Origin: Benincasa hispida
Lineage: Eukaryota > Streptophyta > Magnoliopsida > Cucurbitales > Cucurbitaceae
DNA: 64,000 bases
Direction of reading: 5' to 3'
Assembly (NCBI RefSeq): GCF_009727055.1
Contig: NC_052350.1
Span: 1,961,340-2,025,339, forward strand
In this document: positions 12,151-22,996 of the stretch, piece after piece
How positions within the stretch are numbered: position 1 is the stretch's first letter
Layout: each line of letters opens with the position of its first letter
Translations under genes and position numbers: made by a program
The notes under the pieces: generated by a model
Databases searched by the model: none
What the model was told of the DNA's origin: nothing
Seen by the model: only the letters and a program-made list of their open reading frames with translations

Positions 12151-13335
12151 TATCCATTGACTTTTAAACAGGAAATGGAAGATGTGGATAAAGACTAATG
12201 GATAAAAGCCATGAACCTCAAAATGGAGTCTATATACTTTAATTCAGTCTGGGAACTTGTAGATCAACCTTTTAGGGTAAAACATATTGGTGCAAATGAA
12301 TCTACAATAGAAAACGAGACCAAGTTGGTAAGGTATAAACCTACAAAGTTAGACTTGTGACAAAAGGATTTACCCAAAGAGAGGGGGTGGACTACAAAGA
12401 AACTTTCTCTTTAGTTGCCATGATCAAGTTTATTAGAATACTCTTATTCATAACTACTTTTTATGATTATGAAATATGGAAAATGGATGTCAAGATAGCC
12501 TTTCTGAATGGCTATCTTGAATAGAGTATCTATATGTCTCAACTAAAGGGGTTTATAAAGCAGGGTCAAGGGCAAAAGTTTTACAAGCTTAAAAGATCCA
12601 TTTATGGGTTGAAACAAGCATCTCGATCCTAGAATATGAGATTTGACACTGCGATCAAATCTTATTTCTTTGAACAGAATGTTGACGAACCTTGTGTTTA
12701 CAAAAAAATTGTCAAGGTTGTAGCTTTTTTGGTATTATATATTGATGATATTCTACTTATTGGAAATGAAGTAGAATTTCTAACTGTCGTTAAGAGAAGG
12801 CTGTCATTGAAATTTCAAATGAAGGATTTGGGAGATGCACAGTATGTTCTTAGGATTCAAATAGTTTGAAATTGTAAGAATAGAACGCTGATGTGTTATC
12901 TCAAGCATCTTATATAGACAAGATGTTTTCTAAATATAAAATACAAAATTTCAAGAGAGGTATGTTACTTTTTAGGCATAGAATTTATTTGTCTAAGGAA
13001 CAATAACTTAAGACACCTCAAGAGGTTGAGATTATGAAACGAATTTCCTATGCATTAGTAGTTAGAAGTTTGATGTATGCCATGTTGTGTACATGCCCCG
13101 ACATATATTATGCAGTTGGAATAATCAGCAGATATCAGTTCAATCCTGGATATGATCTTTGGATTGTTGTTAAGAACATCCTCAAATATCTTCGAAGAAC
13201 GATGGACTATATGCTCGTGTATGGTGTTAAGGATCTGATCCTTACAGGATACACTGATTCTAATTTTCAAGCCGATGTGGATTCTAGAAAATCAACTTTA
13301 GAATCAGTATTCATTCTGAATGATCTCGTTTAGGT
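12151..13335 (+). pseudogene. Copia reverse transcriptase (element A), 3'-truncated
   Basis: Pieces in several frames read KMDVKIAFLNGYLE, KLKRSIYGLKQASRS, and in 12636-12869 EPCVYKKIVKVVAFL with an intact LYIDDILLIGNE catalytic motif. The frame at 13034-13333 covers the end of the domain (YFRRTMDYMLVYG-like). The element ends at about 13335 before RNase H, where it abuts inverted element C. No 3' LTR of A is present. Confidence 0.87.
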
Positions 13336-14230
13336 GATATCTGCTGAACCTTTTTGCCAGAGTCTAGCTTTGTAGGTCTGTACCTTTCCAGCTTAGTCTC
13401 GTTTTCTTTTGTAGATCTATTTGTAATCAATAGATTTTTACCCCTTTTAGTTGATCTACAAGTTCCCAGACCGAATTAAAGTACATAGAATCTATTTTGA
13501 GGTCCATGGATTTTATCTATTGGTCTCTATCCATATCTTCCATTGCATGTTTAAAGGTTAATGGATCCTCTAAGCCATCATCAGGTATGATGACCTTAGT
13601 TTCTTTCAAATCCATGTAACGGTCAGGCTGTTGAACAACCCTCCCACTACGTTGAGGCATTCTCAACTGTTGAAAAGGACGTGAAGTACCAGTTTCATCA
13701 ACAACTCTTATTGAAGGACCAACTTGGTTAACAACCTGTGTACATTTCATTTAATACTAGCTTATTGCGAGATTGATGATTCTTTATGTGATTTTCCTCT
13801 AAGAAGGTTGCATTCGTGTTGATTACTTTTAACATATCCAGAACTTGTTCATTAATAGAGGTTCTATCCTTTATAGTTATAAAAATTTTCAAGAACATCA
13901 TTGCTAACCAATTGTCCAAACAATGTCCGTAACAAATCCATGATTTCTTTAACAGAAACCATCTTCTTGAATTTCTTAGCTAATATATCATATATATTTG
14001 CTAGGATATGGATTCGGGACTTTCCATTGCCTTAATCCATCTGTCATATACATTCCAAACCTTTTGGTTTGTTGGTGAGCTGGGAGATGGAGGACATTTC
14101 TCTATTGAAACAAATTTCAAATCATCATCTACTAGTTTTGCATTTATATTTGATGTTGAAAAATTAAGGTCGCTAGACTTATCGAAAGCAAGTAATTTAG
14201 AAAAATTCGACATGTTGAAAATTTAAACAA
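13336..14230 (-). pseudogene. Copia element C: gag fused to reverse-transcriptase start
   Basis: On the minus strand gag begins MSNFSKLLAFDKSSDLNF near 14213 and runs to NEQVLDMLKVINTNA. It then switches without a break to TFLEENHIKNHQSRNKLVLN, which normally follows integrase, and on to EDMDRDQ and the first part of reverse transcriptase. About 2 kb of gag, protease and integrase is missing. The reverse-transcriptase piece stops at 13336, tail-to-tail with element A. Confidence 0.85.
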
Positions 14231-16226
14231 ATTCTAATCAGTAAATTGCTTTTAAATCCAATCAAATTTTAGCAAATTAATAATGTACCCAAATTTTATT
14301 ATTTTATTTCCAACTATATTTTAGTGAGTCAGAATAGATGCTACCGAGGGGTAGTCAAATACTCCTTCACTGAAGCAAGACATTCTTGACTAAATACTAA
14401 TTCCATAATAACTCTTATTCCTACAGTCATTTAGTTACCGTTTTTGTCTCAAACTTACTAACACTAAGTAATTCTCGTATGTGTAACCCTCCATTTTTAG
14501 ACCTCAGAGATCAGCCCAACGGTGCTATCGAATTGGAGACTCAAGGTTGGGAATGGACCTAAGAAATACTATCCATTTCTGGAGTTTGAGTTATTTTGAA
14601 TCCCATGTTACAACCCTCTAAGGGTATAACCGCCACAAAACGACTAGCTTATGTCGCCTAAAAACAACAAACAAGTACAACATAGTAATCTCACGGTCTA
14701 AACTAATGGAAAACACTGCAGGATATGTTGACACATATCCTTCGTCTACTTACTATGAACTACTTTCTCTATTCACCTTGCTATTGACCCATGCAAGCAC
14801 TTTCCAAATAAAGGTCACTTCCAGAGTGACACGAAGCCGAGCATGAATCTCACAGTGTGAACTCCAAGGGACGTGTGAAAGCTAAGAATAATATATCGTA
14901 TATGTTATTAATTTTCCACTGAAGTGTTCTATTTGTTTTGGGTAAATATTTACCTAGGTATATTCTGGCTAATAAAACAACCTAAGTCTAGATGATTTTT
15001 CAAGTATAATTATATTTTGATTTAATCTATGATATCTAGGTGATACACCAATTTTAAAACTTCATACCACTCACGCATGCTCATAAAATGGGGTTAAAAA
15101 CGCTCAATAATTCAGCTATAATCCCTAGGTAGGAGGTGTTCCGTAAACCGTCAACTTAAGTACCTTCAGCCTTAGACAGGATTATAGACTAGTTTAGTTT
15201 GTAACCAAAGTTTTACAAGATAATGACCTATTTTAATTATTAAAAAAAGTTGTTTCTTGTAAACCTAAGTGAGCACGCATCTTATCTTTGTTATAGATTT
15301 TAAATGTCTAATTCATTTTATAACAATTTATAAAATATAGACATACTTACAATCCATAACATACACCAAGCATTTCAACATTTAATATAACACTTTATAT
15401 TAAACATGAAACCCTAACACATGCATACTATATATTATAACCATTCATAATATACTTTTAATGCATGCTACATGCTTTCTATGGTGGGATTTTAAATCTA
15501 TATGGCATGTTATATGCACATACAAAATTTATTTAATTATAACATACATTCATAATGCATAAATAATTAAATACACACTGATATAGACCAGTTTTGGCAT
15601 CCTAGACAAGCAAACAGCCTAAATTATTATAATAATAATTAAAAACAGCTTCAAACAGCCTTTGGACCGCATGAAGCTACCCGAACTAGACCCAAATCAC
15701 TTAAACTGGACTCTAAGGCTCCAAAAAGGGTTGAACCCACCAAAACTGGACTGAACCTACCAAAATCGGGCTAACCCGGACCTCCAAGACCCAAACTGGC
15801 TAAATTGATTGACTTGAACCATTGGTCGGTCCGTGAGCGCAATTTTTGGTTGGAATGAACGACATTACGATGCTTCATCCCAGCGTTGCAAGCCATGGGT
15901 TGTTTGAAGAACAGTGTTGCAATGCTCTACAGGCAGCATTGCGGTGCTATATTCTAGTAGCTTTAAACCTAGCTTTCTGCAGCTGATCTTTCTTACTTTT
16001 TTCTTCAATTACAACTTAACTGTAACTCTATTGGCTCTAATAAATTTACAGACAATTAATCACACATTAAGACCCATAAACAAAGAACCAATTATAACAA
16101 TTATTACTAAATTGAAGAGAAATCTAACGCCAAAACTAAAATTATCCATATCAACTCTCATTTTCATACAATCTACGAAAATCACCTACCAAACTAAAAT
16201 TAACATGATTTGAGTGCTTAAGTCAT
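14231..16226 (-). other. Untranslated leader of Copia element C
   Basis: This roughly 2-kb stretch matches on the minus strand the leaders of elements B and E, including the block with the CCGAGGGG/GGTAGTC stretch near 14341 and the block 14755-14940. Several short open frames occur, including 15914-16213, but none resembles a protein. Confidence 0.75.
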
Positions 16227-16238
16227 GCTCTGATACCA
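16227..16238 (-). other. Primer binding site of element C
   Basis: The plus strand reads GCTCTGATACCA, so the minus strand has TGGTATCAGAGC, complementary to initiator tRNA-Met. It is identical to the site in element B. Confidence 0.88.
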
Positions 16239-16240
16239 AT

Positions 16241-16500
16241 TATTGGAGTTAACATGCAATTAGTGGAAGCAATTAGGATCTTAAGCACTCTAATTCCATC
16301 AATTTTAGCATAACATAGAAAATAGGGTTTTGAAGTTATACCTTTGAAGAACTCTTCAATCCCCAAATACAGCTTGAATTTCCTCAGTAAATCCTTGTAG
16401 ACCACTACTTGATCTTCTCTACTATCCTCTAGAGCCTTAGATTGGATTGTAGGATCCAAAATGAGTTAGAATTGAAGGAAATTTTTTATGTGAACTTGGA

Positions 16501-16532
<32 letters not shown>

Positions 16533-18156
16533 TTGGTATTTGGAAGTTGAAGAATTTCTTCAACTAACTCAGAATTTCAGCCAAATTAGCCAAATTCATC
16601 CTGCCCAAATCAGCTGAATAAAACCAATTTTATTCAATAAGTTCATGCACGTGCATTTCATGAAGAGGTGATACCCATCAATCTTAATAGGTGGTGGATT
16701 TTGGGTGGAAGATGTGTGTTGAAAGTGAAACTCACTAAACACAATTTTCAAATTTTTAAATTAAAAAAAAATTAATTTTTAATTTTCAAAAGATAAAATT
16801 AAATTAAAACAAAAATTGAATTTTATATTTGATTTTTCATAAAATTCAAACTTCTAATTTTTAAATAAAATTAATTAAAATAATTAATTAATTAATTTAA
16901 TATCCAATATTAAATTATTTACACCACCAATCCACAATCATGAATCCCTATTCTTGTATTTAATATTTAAATCAAATTTAAATATTATCCAATTCTCCAA
17001 TTTCGTTTAATTTGATAATTAAACGTGTAACTATATCGTATATAATTAATAATTCTCTTAATTCGTATTTGAACGCTTCAAATTTACTCATCGCGCTATT
17101 CTAATGTTTAGTTCATTTGTGAGCTAGTAGGGGATCTAATGGATCTACAAATCATGGGCTCCAACGATCTGAGATTAATTGGCTAAACTCTTTAAACCAA
17201 ATTAATCAACATTCATTAACTACCGGGTCACTCTACTAAAGCCCGTAACTGCACTCCCCTCACTGTAGATATATTTCTATCCTCTCGATATAACCATAAT
17301 CAGTAAGTTGACTATTCACAGGTTGTTCGTAATAATGATTAGATTAACAATTGTTTTACCCCCGAGATTACATCTTGCTCCTTAAGTCTCACTGGTCCTC
17401 TCATGAATAATTGATTTGTGATCCAATCACCAAACTGAGTCTCACTCGGTCCAATGAGAGGGTGGGGCATCTTATTTAAGACCCGAAGTCAGTACTTAAG
17501 AGAACAACCTCTTTATTATCCCTAAAAATGGGTAGGAGTGAATTTCTTCTTGCACCCTATGTCCCCAGCTATCTACCCAGTCTTACCCCTGAAATGGGGT
17601 GCTTATTGAGCCAACACTGTTGAGTCAACCCTCACCCATGCCAATATAAGGATAATCTCGAATAAACAAGAGTTCATAGTTAGCTCAAGATTAAGGTCAA
17701 TTTACCTAGGTCAACGCTTTGAAATAGTCAGTCTTAAATAGTAAATAGTGTTATAAAGTAAGAATGACTTTATTTCTTGGTCCGGTCTTATATAAACTCT
17801 TTACATAGGATGCCCCTATTCGTATGTCTCCACATGAACGATTTAGGATCACATCGTTTGTACTAAATACAAAATGGGTCGCATCCGATAGTGTTTCAAG
17901 AATAAGGTACTGAATTTTATCCGTATACTATAGACCGTTTTGGCTATCTACTCGAACTTCATAGCTATCTACTCAAACTTCATAAAGTCCAAGTACTCGT
18001 GTAATAGTCATGGATCTTAGTTTATTGGATTTAGTTTTTACAAGTGCAATTTACATATTCAACAAGTTTTATTGAATAAACCTCAATAACTTCTTTATTG
18101 CAAATAGAATATGTTTAATTTTATAAAGTGCAAGTTTTAAGACATACAACCCAACA
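16241..18156 (-). repeat. 5' LTR of Copia element C
   Basis: On the minus strand the LTR starts TGTTGGGTTGTATGTC at 18156 and runs 1916 bp to the primer binding site. Its inner end reads CCAATA where the canonical end is CCAACA, a point change in the terminal dinucleotide region. An (ATT)n microsatellite lies inside it at about 16508-16543. The flanking 5 bp at 18157 are ATACC; the partner duplication is not in view because C is truncated. Confidence 0.87.
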
Positions 18157-18714
18157 ATACCTAAATGGGTTATTCCATTTGAAATGCCACAATGTTATAT
18201 ATATGTATTATGTATATATATGTATGTATAATAATGTTACCTATGTTTTTAGGTTAAGTTGTGATTTAATAAGTGTGTGTTTGAGTACACGCATTTCTAA
18301 TTAATTATAAAGGGCTAAACATGTTTGTTCTTTTTTTTTTTTTTTTTAATGTCTAGAATCTGTTATCCGACGCTTTGAAAACTCAATTTGTATTTTTATT
18401 TATCTTACTTATGACTTGTGCACTTAGAAGAGTGTGCTATGTAAATTCTTCAAATCTACTAGTGCTTCTAAATTTGTAATATGATATTTTCTTCTCTAGT
18501 AATAACTTTGCTATCTTTCTCTGTTCATGGATGTAGCTAATACACTATTAGGGAACCATGTAAACCTTTGTGTCAATTTTCTATTGTTTACCTTTTTTGT
18601 TTATGTTCAATTATTGTTGGTTTCATAACATGTTTTTCCAAAACATTATAGTGTTTGGCTGAGAAAAATCAAATTTGGTTCATTGGATTAAGAAATTTAA
18701 ATACACACTTTTAT
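18157..18714. other. Non-coding stretch with TA-rich microsatellites
   Basis: Beyond the LTR there is AT-rich sequence with TATATG/TATGTA repeats at about 18195-18235 and a poly-T run at about 18331-18348. I see no gene or recognisable transposon in it. Confidence 0.5.
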
Positions 18715-18930
18715 TAATCAAGCCTATTTCAAAATCTATTGGAATATAATCTCATATCGGTTAAATAAGAGGATGTCATGGATTTATAAGAGAGTATAAC
18801 TATCTTCAATGGTATGAGGTGGCCTTTTGGGGTGAAACTAAAAGTAAAGTCATGAGGGTTATGCCTAAAGTGGACAATATCATATCATTGTGGTGATATA
18901 TGGAGTTCCATTGTCTCTAACATAATCATT
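18715..18930. repeat. Possible dispersed plant repeat
   Basis: The stretch with TCATATCGGTTAAATAAG, GGTATGAGGTGGCCTTTTGG and GTGGACAATATCATATCATT is close to a repeat I remember from many dicot genomes. I cannot name the family or see its ends. The identification rests on memory. Confidence 0.4.
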
Positions 18931-19189
18931 TAATCTCTGTTTAGTAACTATTTGAGTTTTGTTTTTATTTTTTTTCTAAATTAAGCATATTAGCACCATT
19001 TTCATCTATTGATTATTATGTTTTGTTGTGCGTGTGAAACATTTAAAAACTTATTTTTGTTTATGAAATTTGGTTAGAGTTCAAATTTTTGCATAGAAAA
19101 TATTTAAACCATGATTGAAAAATTATATAAAACAAGTACAATTTTCAAAAATCAAATGGTTATGGGCCTTAATTTTTTGTTTGTAAGGA

Positions 19190-19347
19190 AAAGTCCAAAG
19201 AAAAATAACCTTAGGTCGACATTAGCATGTTTAATTTGCATCAAAAGAACTTCTAACGAAGTGATGTCTGCGTCTGCATAAGGTCCCCCGATGTATTGTT
19301 AGGATAACTTTTTTCTTGTATCGGGAAAACTATAAATTCTTGTAGTG
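19190..19347 (-). mobile_element. CACTA (En/Spm) transposon terminal fragment
   Basis: Read on the minus strand from 19347, the sequence starts CACTACAAGAATTTATAG and continues with short subterminal motifs (CGGGGGACC, GCAGACGCAGAC). CACTACAAGAAA-type ends are diagnostic of CACTA transposons. No matching opposite end was found within about 1 kb, so this appears to be a solitary end or a decayed element. Confidence 0.6.
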
Positions 19348-20559
19348 GATTAGAGAGTAGATAACAAAATAAAGAAATTCATAAGTAAAAATAATATTTA
19401 TAAATTTAATTTTAAAAAATAAAAATAAAAAACCAAATAATTATACCTAGACTAGACTATACTTTGCCTTAGCATTAGTCGGTGGAAAATTGTTTTTGAG
19501 ATTTGTTTTTTTCTAGAATAACAAATAATTTAATTAAATAGAAGGAAAATTATTTTAAATGATAAGATTTGTTAAAAATATTTACAAATAATGGTAAAAT
19601 ATCGTAGTATATATACGATATACCGTGATAAACTACTAACTGTGTCTATGACACAGATAAATACAAATAATAGTCTATCGCGATCTATCACGTATAGACA
19701 ATGAAATTTTACTATATCAATACATATTTTGATTCATTTACTTACCTTTAAAAACCGCCCTAAATAGAAAGGTTCCAACCAATGGGTTCAGATCACCTTA
19801 ATGACAACGTCTTGTCATTCGTTGAGTCTTGTAATAAGTTGCAAATTAAATATGTCGAAGTGATTTCAAATTTATCTTAAACCCTCATATTATTGAGGGA
19901 ATGATTTAACAAGACATTCCCCACTAATATTTCTTTTGAAAGCATATAATTTGAGTATTATTCCAGGACACTATTCTTAAGGTCTCCACTCGTCACAAAG
20001 AATATTTATAAAAATAAAATAATAAAAATAATCAACCACAAAAACTTAGAACCAAAAAAAAAATGAAAAAATGACATAGGGTAACAAATTTAGCAGTTTA
20101 GCTAACCATTCACATAGTTTTTTAACTTACATATATACTTATAACTATATATATATGTGAGAATTTTATGATTAAAATTGGGTAGTCTTTTTCTAATCCT
20201 ATGTTGGAAAAAACAATTAAGAAAATAAAAACTTTATGATTAAGGTGTATCAATTAGTGGTTATGATGTGATTATGATGATAGTGACTAGTCGAACCATC
20301 CAATTAAATATGACAGTTGTGTGTGTTTTGTGGGTGATAGAATGTGGCTGGATCCGACGTCTAAAGTTGATTTACATCTTTGCTTTGCTCAAATAAGGTG
20401 CCTTCCTCTTCTTTGAAGGAATAAATTCAAACACAACATGTCACATTATACCTCCTACCTTTCACTCCCCCTTCCCTTTTGTTTTTTGGAATAATATTCA
20501 CGTTATTTCCAACAGTAATATAGCTTTTTTATAACACGAGGGAAAAAGATCAATAGGCT
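19348..20559. other. Non-coding AT-rich stretch
   Basis: No open frame with protein resemblance and no clear transposon ends are visible. The sequence has poly-A runs near 20055 and short TATATA runs near 20125-20155. Confidence 0.5.
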
Positions 20560-20890
20560 CAATCGAGCATCTTAATTAGGTTGACACATCCTTAGCGCTC
20601 TCAACATATCCCAAAGTCAATTATATTCATCAAGAAAGAAGTGCAAATTACATAGCAAGAAGTTTAATATCCAAACATACAAACAAGGATAGGCTAGCTA
20701 GGCCTCCAATTAAGAGCAATAATAGATACATCATAGCTACCAAAAAGTGAGGATTTAGAACACCTAAGAACAATTAAGTACAATATATGTCTTCCCACAA
20801 CTTATTAGGAGAAGATTTGTCACCACCATGAAACGTACGGTCATTTTGCTTGAGCCATAGACACAACAATAATATAGCTTAACATAAGCT
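20560..20890 (-). pseudogene. LINE-type (non-LTR) reverse transcriptase C-terminal fragment
   Basis: On the minus strand 20880-20780 reads CLWLKQNDRTFHGGDKSS followed by LWEDIYC and a stop. This W-x-x-R/Q-N-x-R-x-F pattern is typical of the zf-RVT domain at the C-terminus of plant LINE polyproteins. After a frameshift SYDVSIIALNW can be read, again typical of this tail. It is only a 3' fragment and has stops. Confidence 0.6.
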
Positions 20891-20937
20891 GAAATGATTA
20901 TTGTAAATTTAATTATATATCAATATTATCTTTTTAT

Positions 20938-20960
20938 AATATATATATATATATATATAA
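20938..20960. repeat. (TA)n microsatellite
   Basis: An uninterrupted alternating AT run, likely polymorphic. Confidence 0.9.
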
Positions 20961-21866
20961 ATTTTCTCATATGTGTATGTTTTAAGATGGGGATTTCAAT
21001 GTATACAAATATTTTAACATGAAAAAGGAGGCTTAAACATACAAATTTTTAAAGTCGGATGTTCGATTGATTCAAAACAAACCCAGGGTTTCTTCTTTTT
21101 AGACTTAAAAACATAAAGTGCCGTACCAAACCAACCAACCCCGTTCCCAAACTGAGGGATCAAATAAAAGCTTTACCCAAGAAAGCTTCAAAGAAGGTGT
21201 CAAAGTTTGCTACATATATATTATATTATGAGGATGAGCTTTATTTTCTCTTCTTTAGGGATTTTACAAAAATGAATAATATTAATAGAATTAACAAGGA
21301 GAAGGGACTCCTTCATAAAAAAATCAAGGATCGAAAAACCTAACAACTTCACTCGAATCTATCTCAAGCTAAAACCCTAGGTTTGGTTTGTGATTGAAAA
21401 TGTGGGAACTTTGATTTGTAAACCCTAAATTAACATATGGGTTTTGTTGCTGACTGCATTAATTCAAGTGGGTCTCACTCACTCCAAAGAATGAGTCAAT
21501 AGAAAAAGAAAGAAAAAACAAGATGAGAATCATAACAAACTATCTTGGACCAGATTTTATAGCAACAATCATCAGTCTGTACATTCACAGTACATTTTGA
21601 AGATTTTATTACTGTTTTTTCAGCTGAATTGTTCAAATCAAATTAAACCCTTTTCTCATCTCGTCTTCTGTGACTGCCTAATTTGGAAATTATTTTCTTC
21701 TCTACCAAATTATTGACGAACTGAAATAACTTAATTAGAGAGGGAAAAAAAGAAAAATGAAAAACAAGGGTTGGTAAGATATAATTTGGTAAGGGAAAAA
21801 AAAAGTTTCTTTTTTTAGAAGATTTTGTTCTCGTGAGAAACGGTTAGAATTTGCAGGGTTTTGGTA

Positions 21867-21872
<6 letters not shown>
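20961..21872. other. Non-coding region upstream of the MIR156/157 locus
   Basis: The sequence holds no credible open frame. It may contain distal regulatory sequence of the microRNA gene downstream, but I cannot identify specific sites. Confidence 0.4.

Positions 21873-21903
<31 letters not shown>
21873..21903 (+). repeat. Poly-A tract, 31 bases
   Basis: An uninterrupted run of 31 A residues lies at the left edge of the foldback element. It could be a retroposon tail or a slippage-grown tract. Confidence 0.9.
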
Positions 21904-21905
<2 letters not shown>

Positions 21906-21906
<1 letters not shown>

Positions 21907-22600
21907 AAAAGTTAACTTTTTGGTAGATATATTTTAGGTCTAGTTTTTATTTATTCTTTGAATTTCAAAATATTACCGTTTATCATTAAGTTTTGAGTTT
22001 GATTTTAATTTAGTTCTATGTTTTAAAATGTTGTCATGTTTTTTTAACAAATTATAAAAGGAGAAAGGTATCACTCCCATATTTTTATTCAACAACTTTT
22101 TGGGTAGATATTAAAATTTTACAATGTTAATTTGATTTGTGTTTCAATTTGGTTTTTAAATTCAAATATTTATATTTTTACCCTTGATTTGTTACTAAAT
22201 GCTTATTTTCAGCCTTTAGCATAAATTTTTATAAATTAATTTTTTAAACATTATGAAAGAAAAAATTTTAAATTAATTTTAATAATGATGAAAAATAGTA
22301 GAATTTAATTAATTATATTATTTTAATTCTTTTGAATTAATTAATAGACATTGACACGAAACACTAAAATTGATTATTTAATAAAAAATCAAGATTAAAA
22401 ATGTAAACAATGAAATCCTCGGGAAAAATTAAAACAAAACTCAAACTTCAAGATAAAATGTGTTAGGCTGTAAAATTTATGGATTAAATTGAAATCAAAC
22501 TTAAAATTTAAGAACTAAAAGTGTAACATTTTAAAACTTAGGTACCAAATAAATCTTAACCTAAAATCTAAGAATAAAAAGTATTTTTCTCCAAACAAAA
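21906..22600. mobile_element. Foldback/MITE-like inverted repeat element
   Basis: The first about 130 bp (GTTAACTTTTTGG, TTTAGGTCTAG, AAGTTTTGAGTTTGATTTTA) reappears in inverted form in the last about 190 bp (22420-22600). The arms are imperfect and AT-rich, with an A/T-rich middle. This looks like a non-autonomous foldback element. Its right end lies only about 75 bp before the TATA box of the microRNA gene. Similar word patterns occur at 54540-54660. Exact ends and a target-site duplication are not clear. Confidence 0.5.
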
Positions 22601-22673
22601 AAAAAAAATCTTTTAAGTATCTTTTTTTTTAATTTTACCATTTTTCTTTTTCCCAAATTCTTCTCAAAGTTTC

Positions 22674-22683
22674 CTATAAATAG
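22674..22683 (+). promoter_or_regulatory. Putative TATA box of the MIR156/157 gene
   Basis: CTATAAATAG matches the plant TATA consensus. It lies about 190 bp upstream of the mature microRNA, so transcription would start near 22705-22715, before a pyrimidine-rich leader. This is a typical distance for plant MIRNA genes. Confidence 0.65.
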
Positions 22684-22824
22684 TGACCATTTGTATGGAG
22701 TCCTTTGATCATAGGCTCTCATTAATCATTCTCTTCTTTCTTTTCTTTCAACCAATATCTCCTCTTTCTTTTTATTTTATATTTTCTTTTTATTTATTTA
22801 TTTATCTTTTTTTTTTTCCCTAAA

Positions 22825-22869
22825 ATGAAGTTGGGGGCAAAAGGAGGAACATATGTGATATGTTGTTGA
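22825..22869 (+). other. Short ORF in the MIR156/157 primary transcript
   Basis: An ATG at 22825 opens a 14-codon frame, MKLGAKGGTYVICC, whose TGA stop overlaps the first bases of the mature microRNA. Some plant pri-miRNAs encode short regulatory peptides (miPEPs) from their 5' region. Nothing here shows that it is translated, and it could be chance. Confidence 0.2.
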
Positions 22870-22996
22870 CAGAAGATAGAGAGCACAGATGATGATATGC
22901 AAAATTCATTATTATTTGTTTTTATTTTTAGAAATTTAGAGAGCCACTATTATGCATCTCACTCCATTTGTGCTCTCTATGCTTCTGTCATCACTA
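22862..22996 (+). ncRNA. MIR156/157: MIR156/miR157 precursor hairpin
   Basis: The 5' arm at 22866-22886 is the complete 21-nt miR157 sequence as I know it (begins TTGACAGAAGATAGAG and ends GAGCAC). The 3' arm at 22972-22992 (GCTCTCTATGCTTCTG and on) pairs with it along its length with about one bulge, as in a miRNA/miRNA* duplex. Pairing extends outward of the loop with AGATGATGATATGCA against TGCATCTCACTCCATT, as in known MIR157 precursors; the loop is about 22903-22945. miR156/157 represses SPL transcription factors and controls juvenile-to-adult phase change. A TATA box lies upstream. The open frame at 22897-23091 overlaps the hairpin and is not considered coding. Confidence 0.93.
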
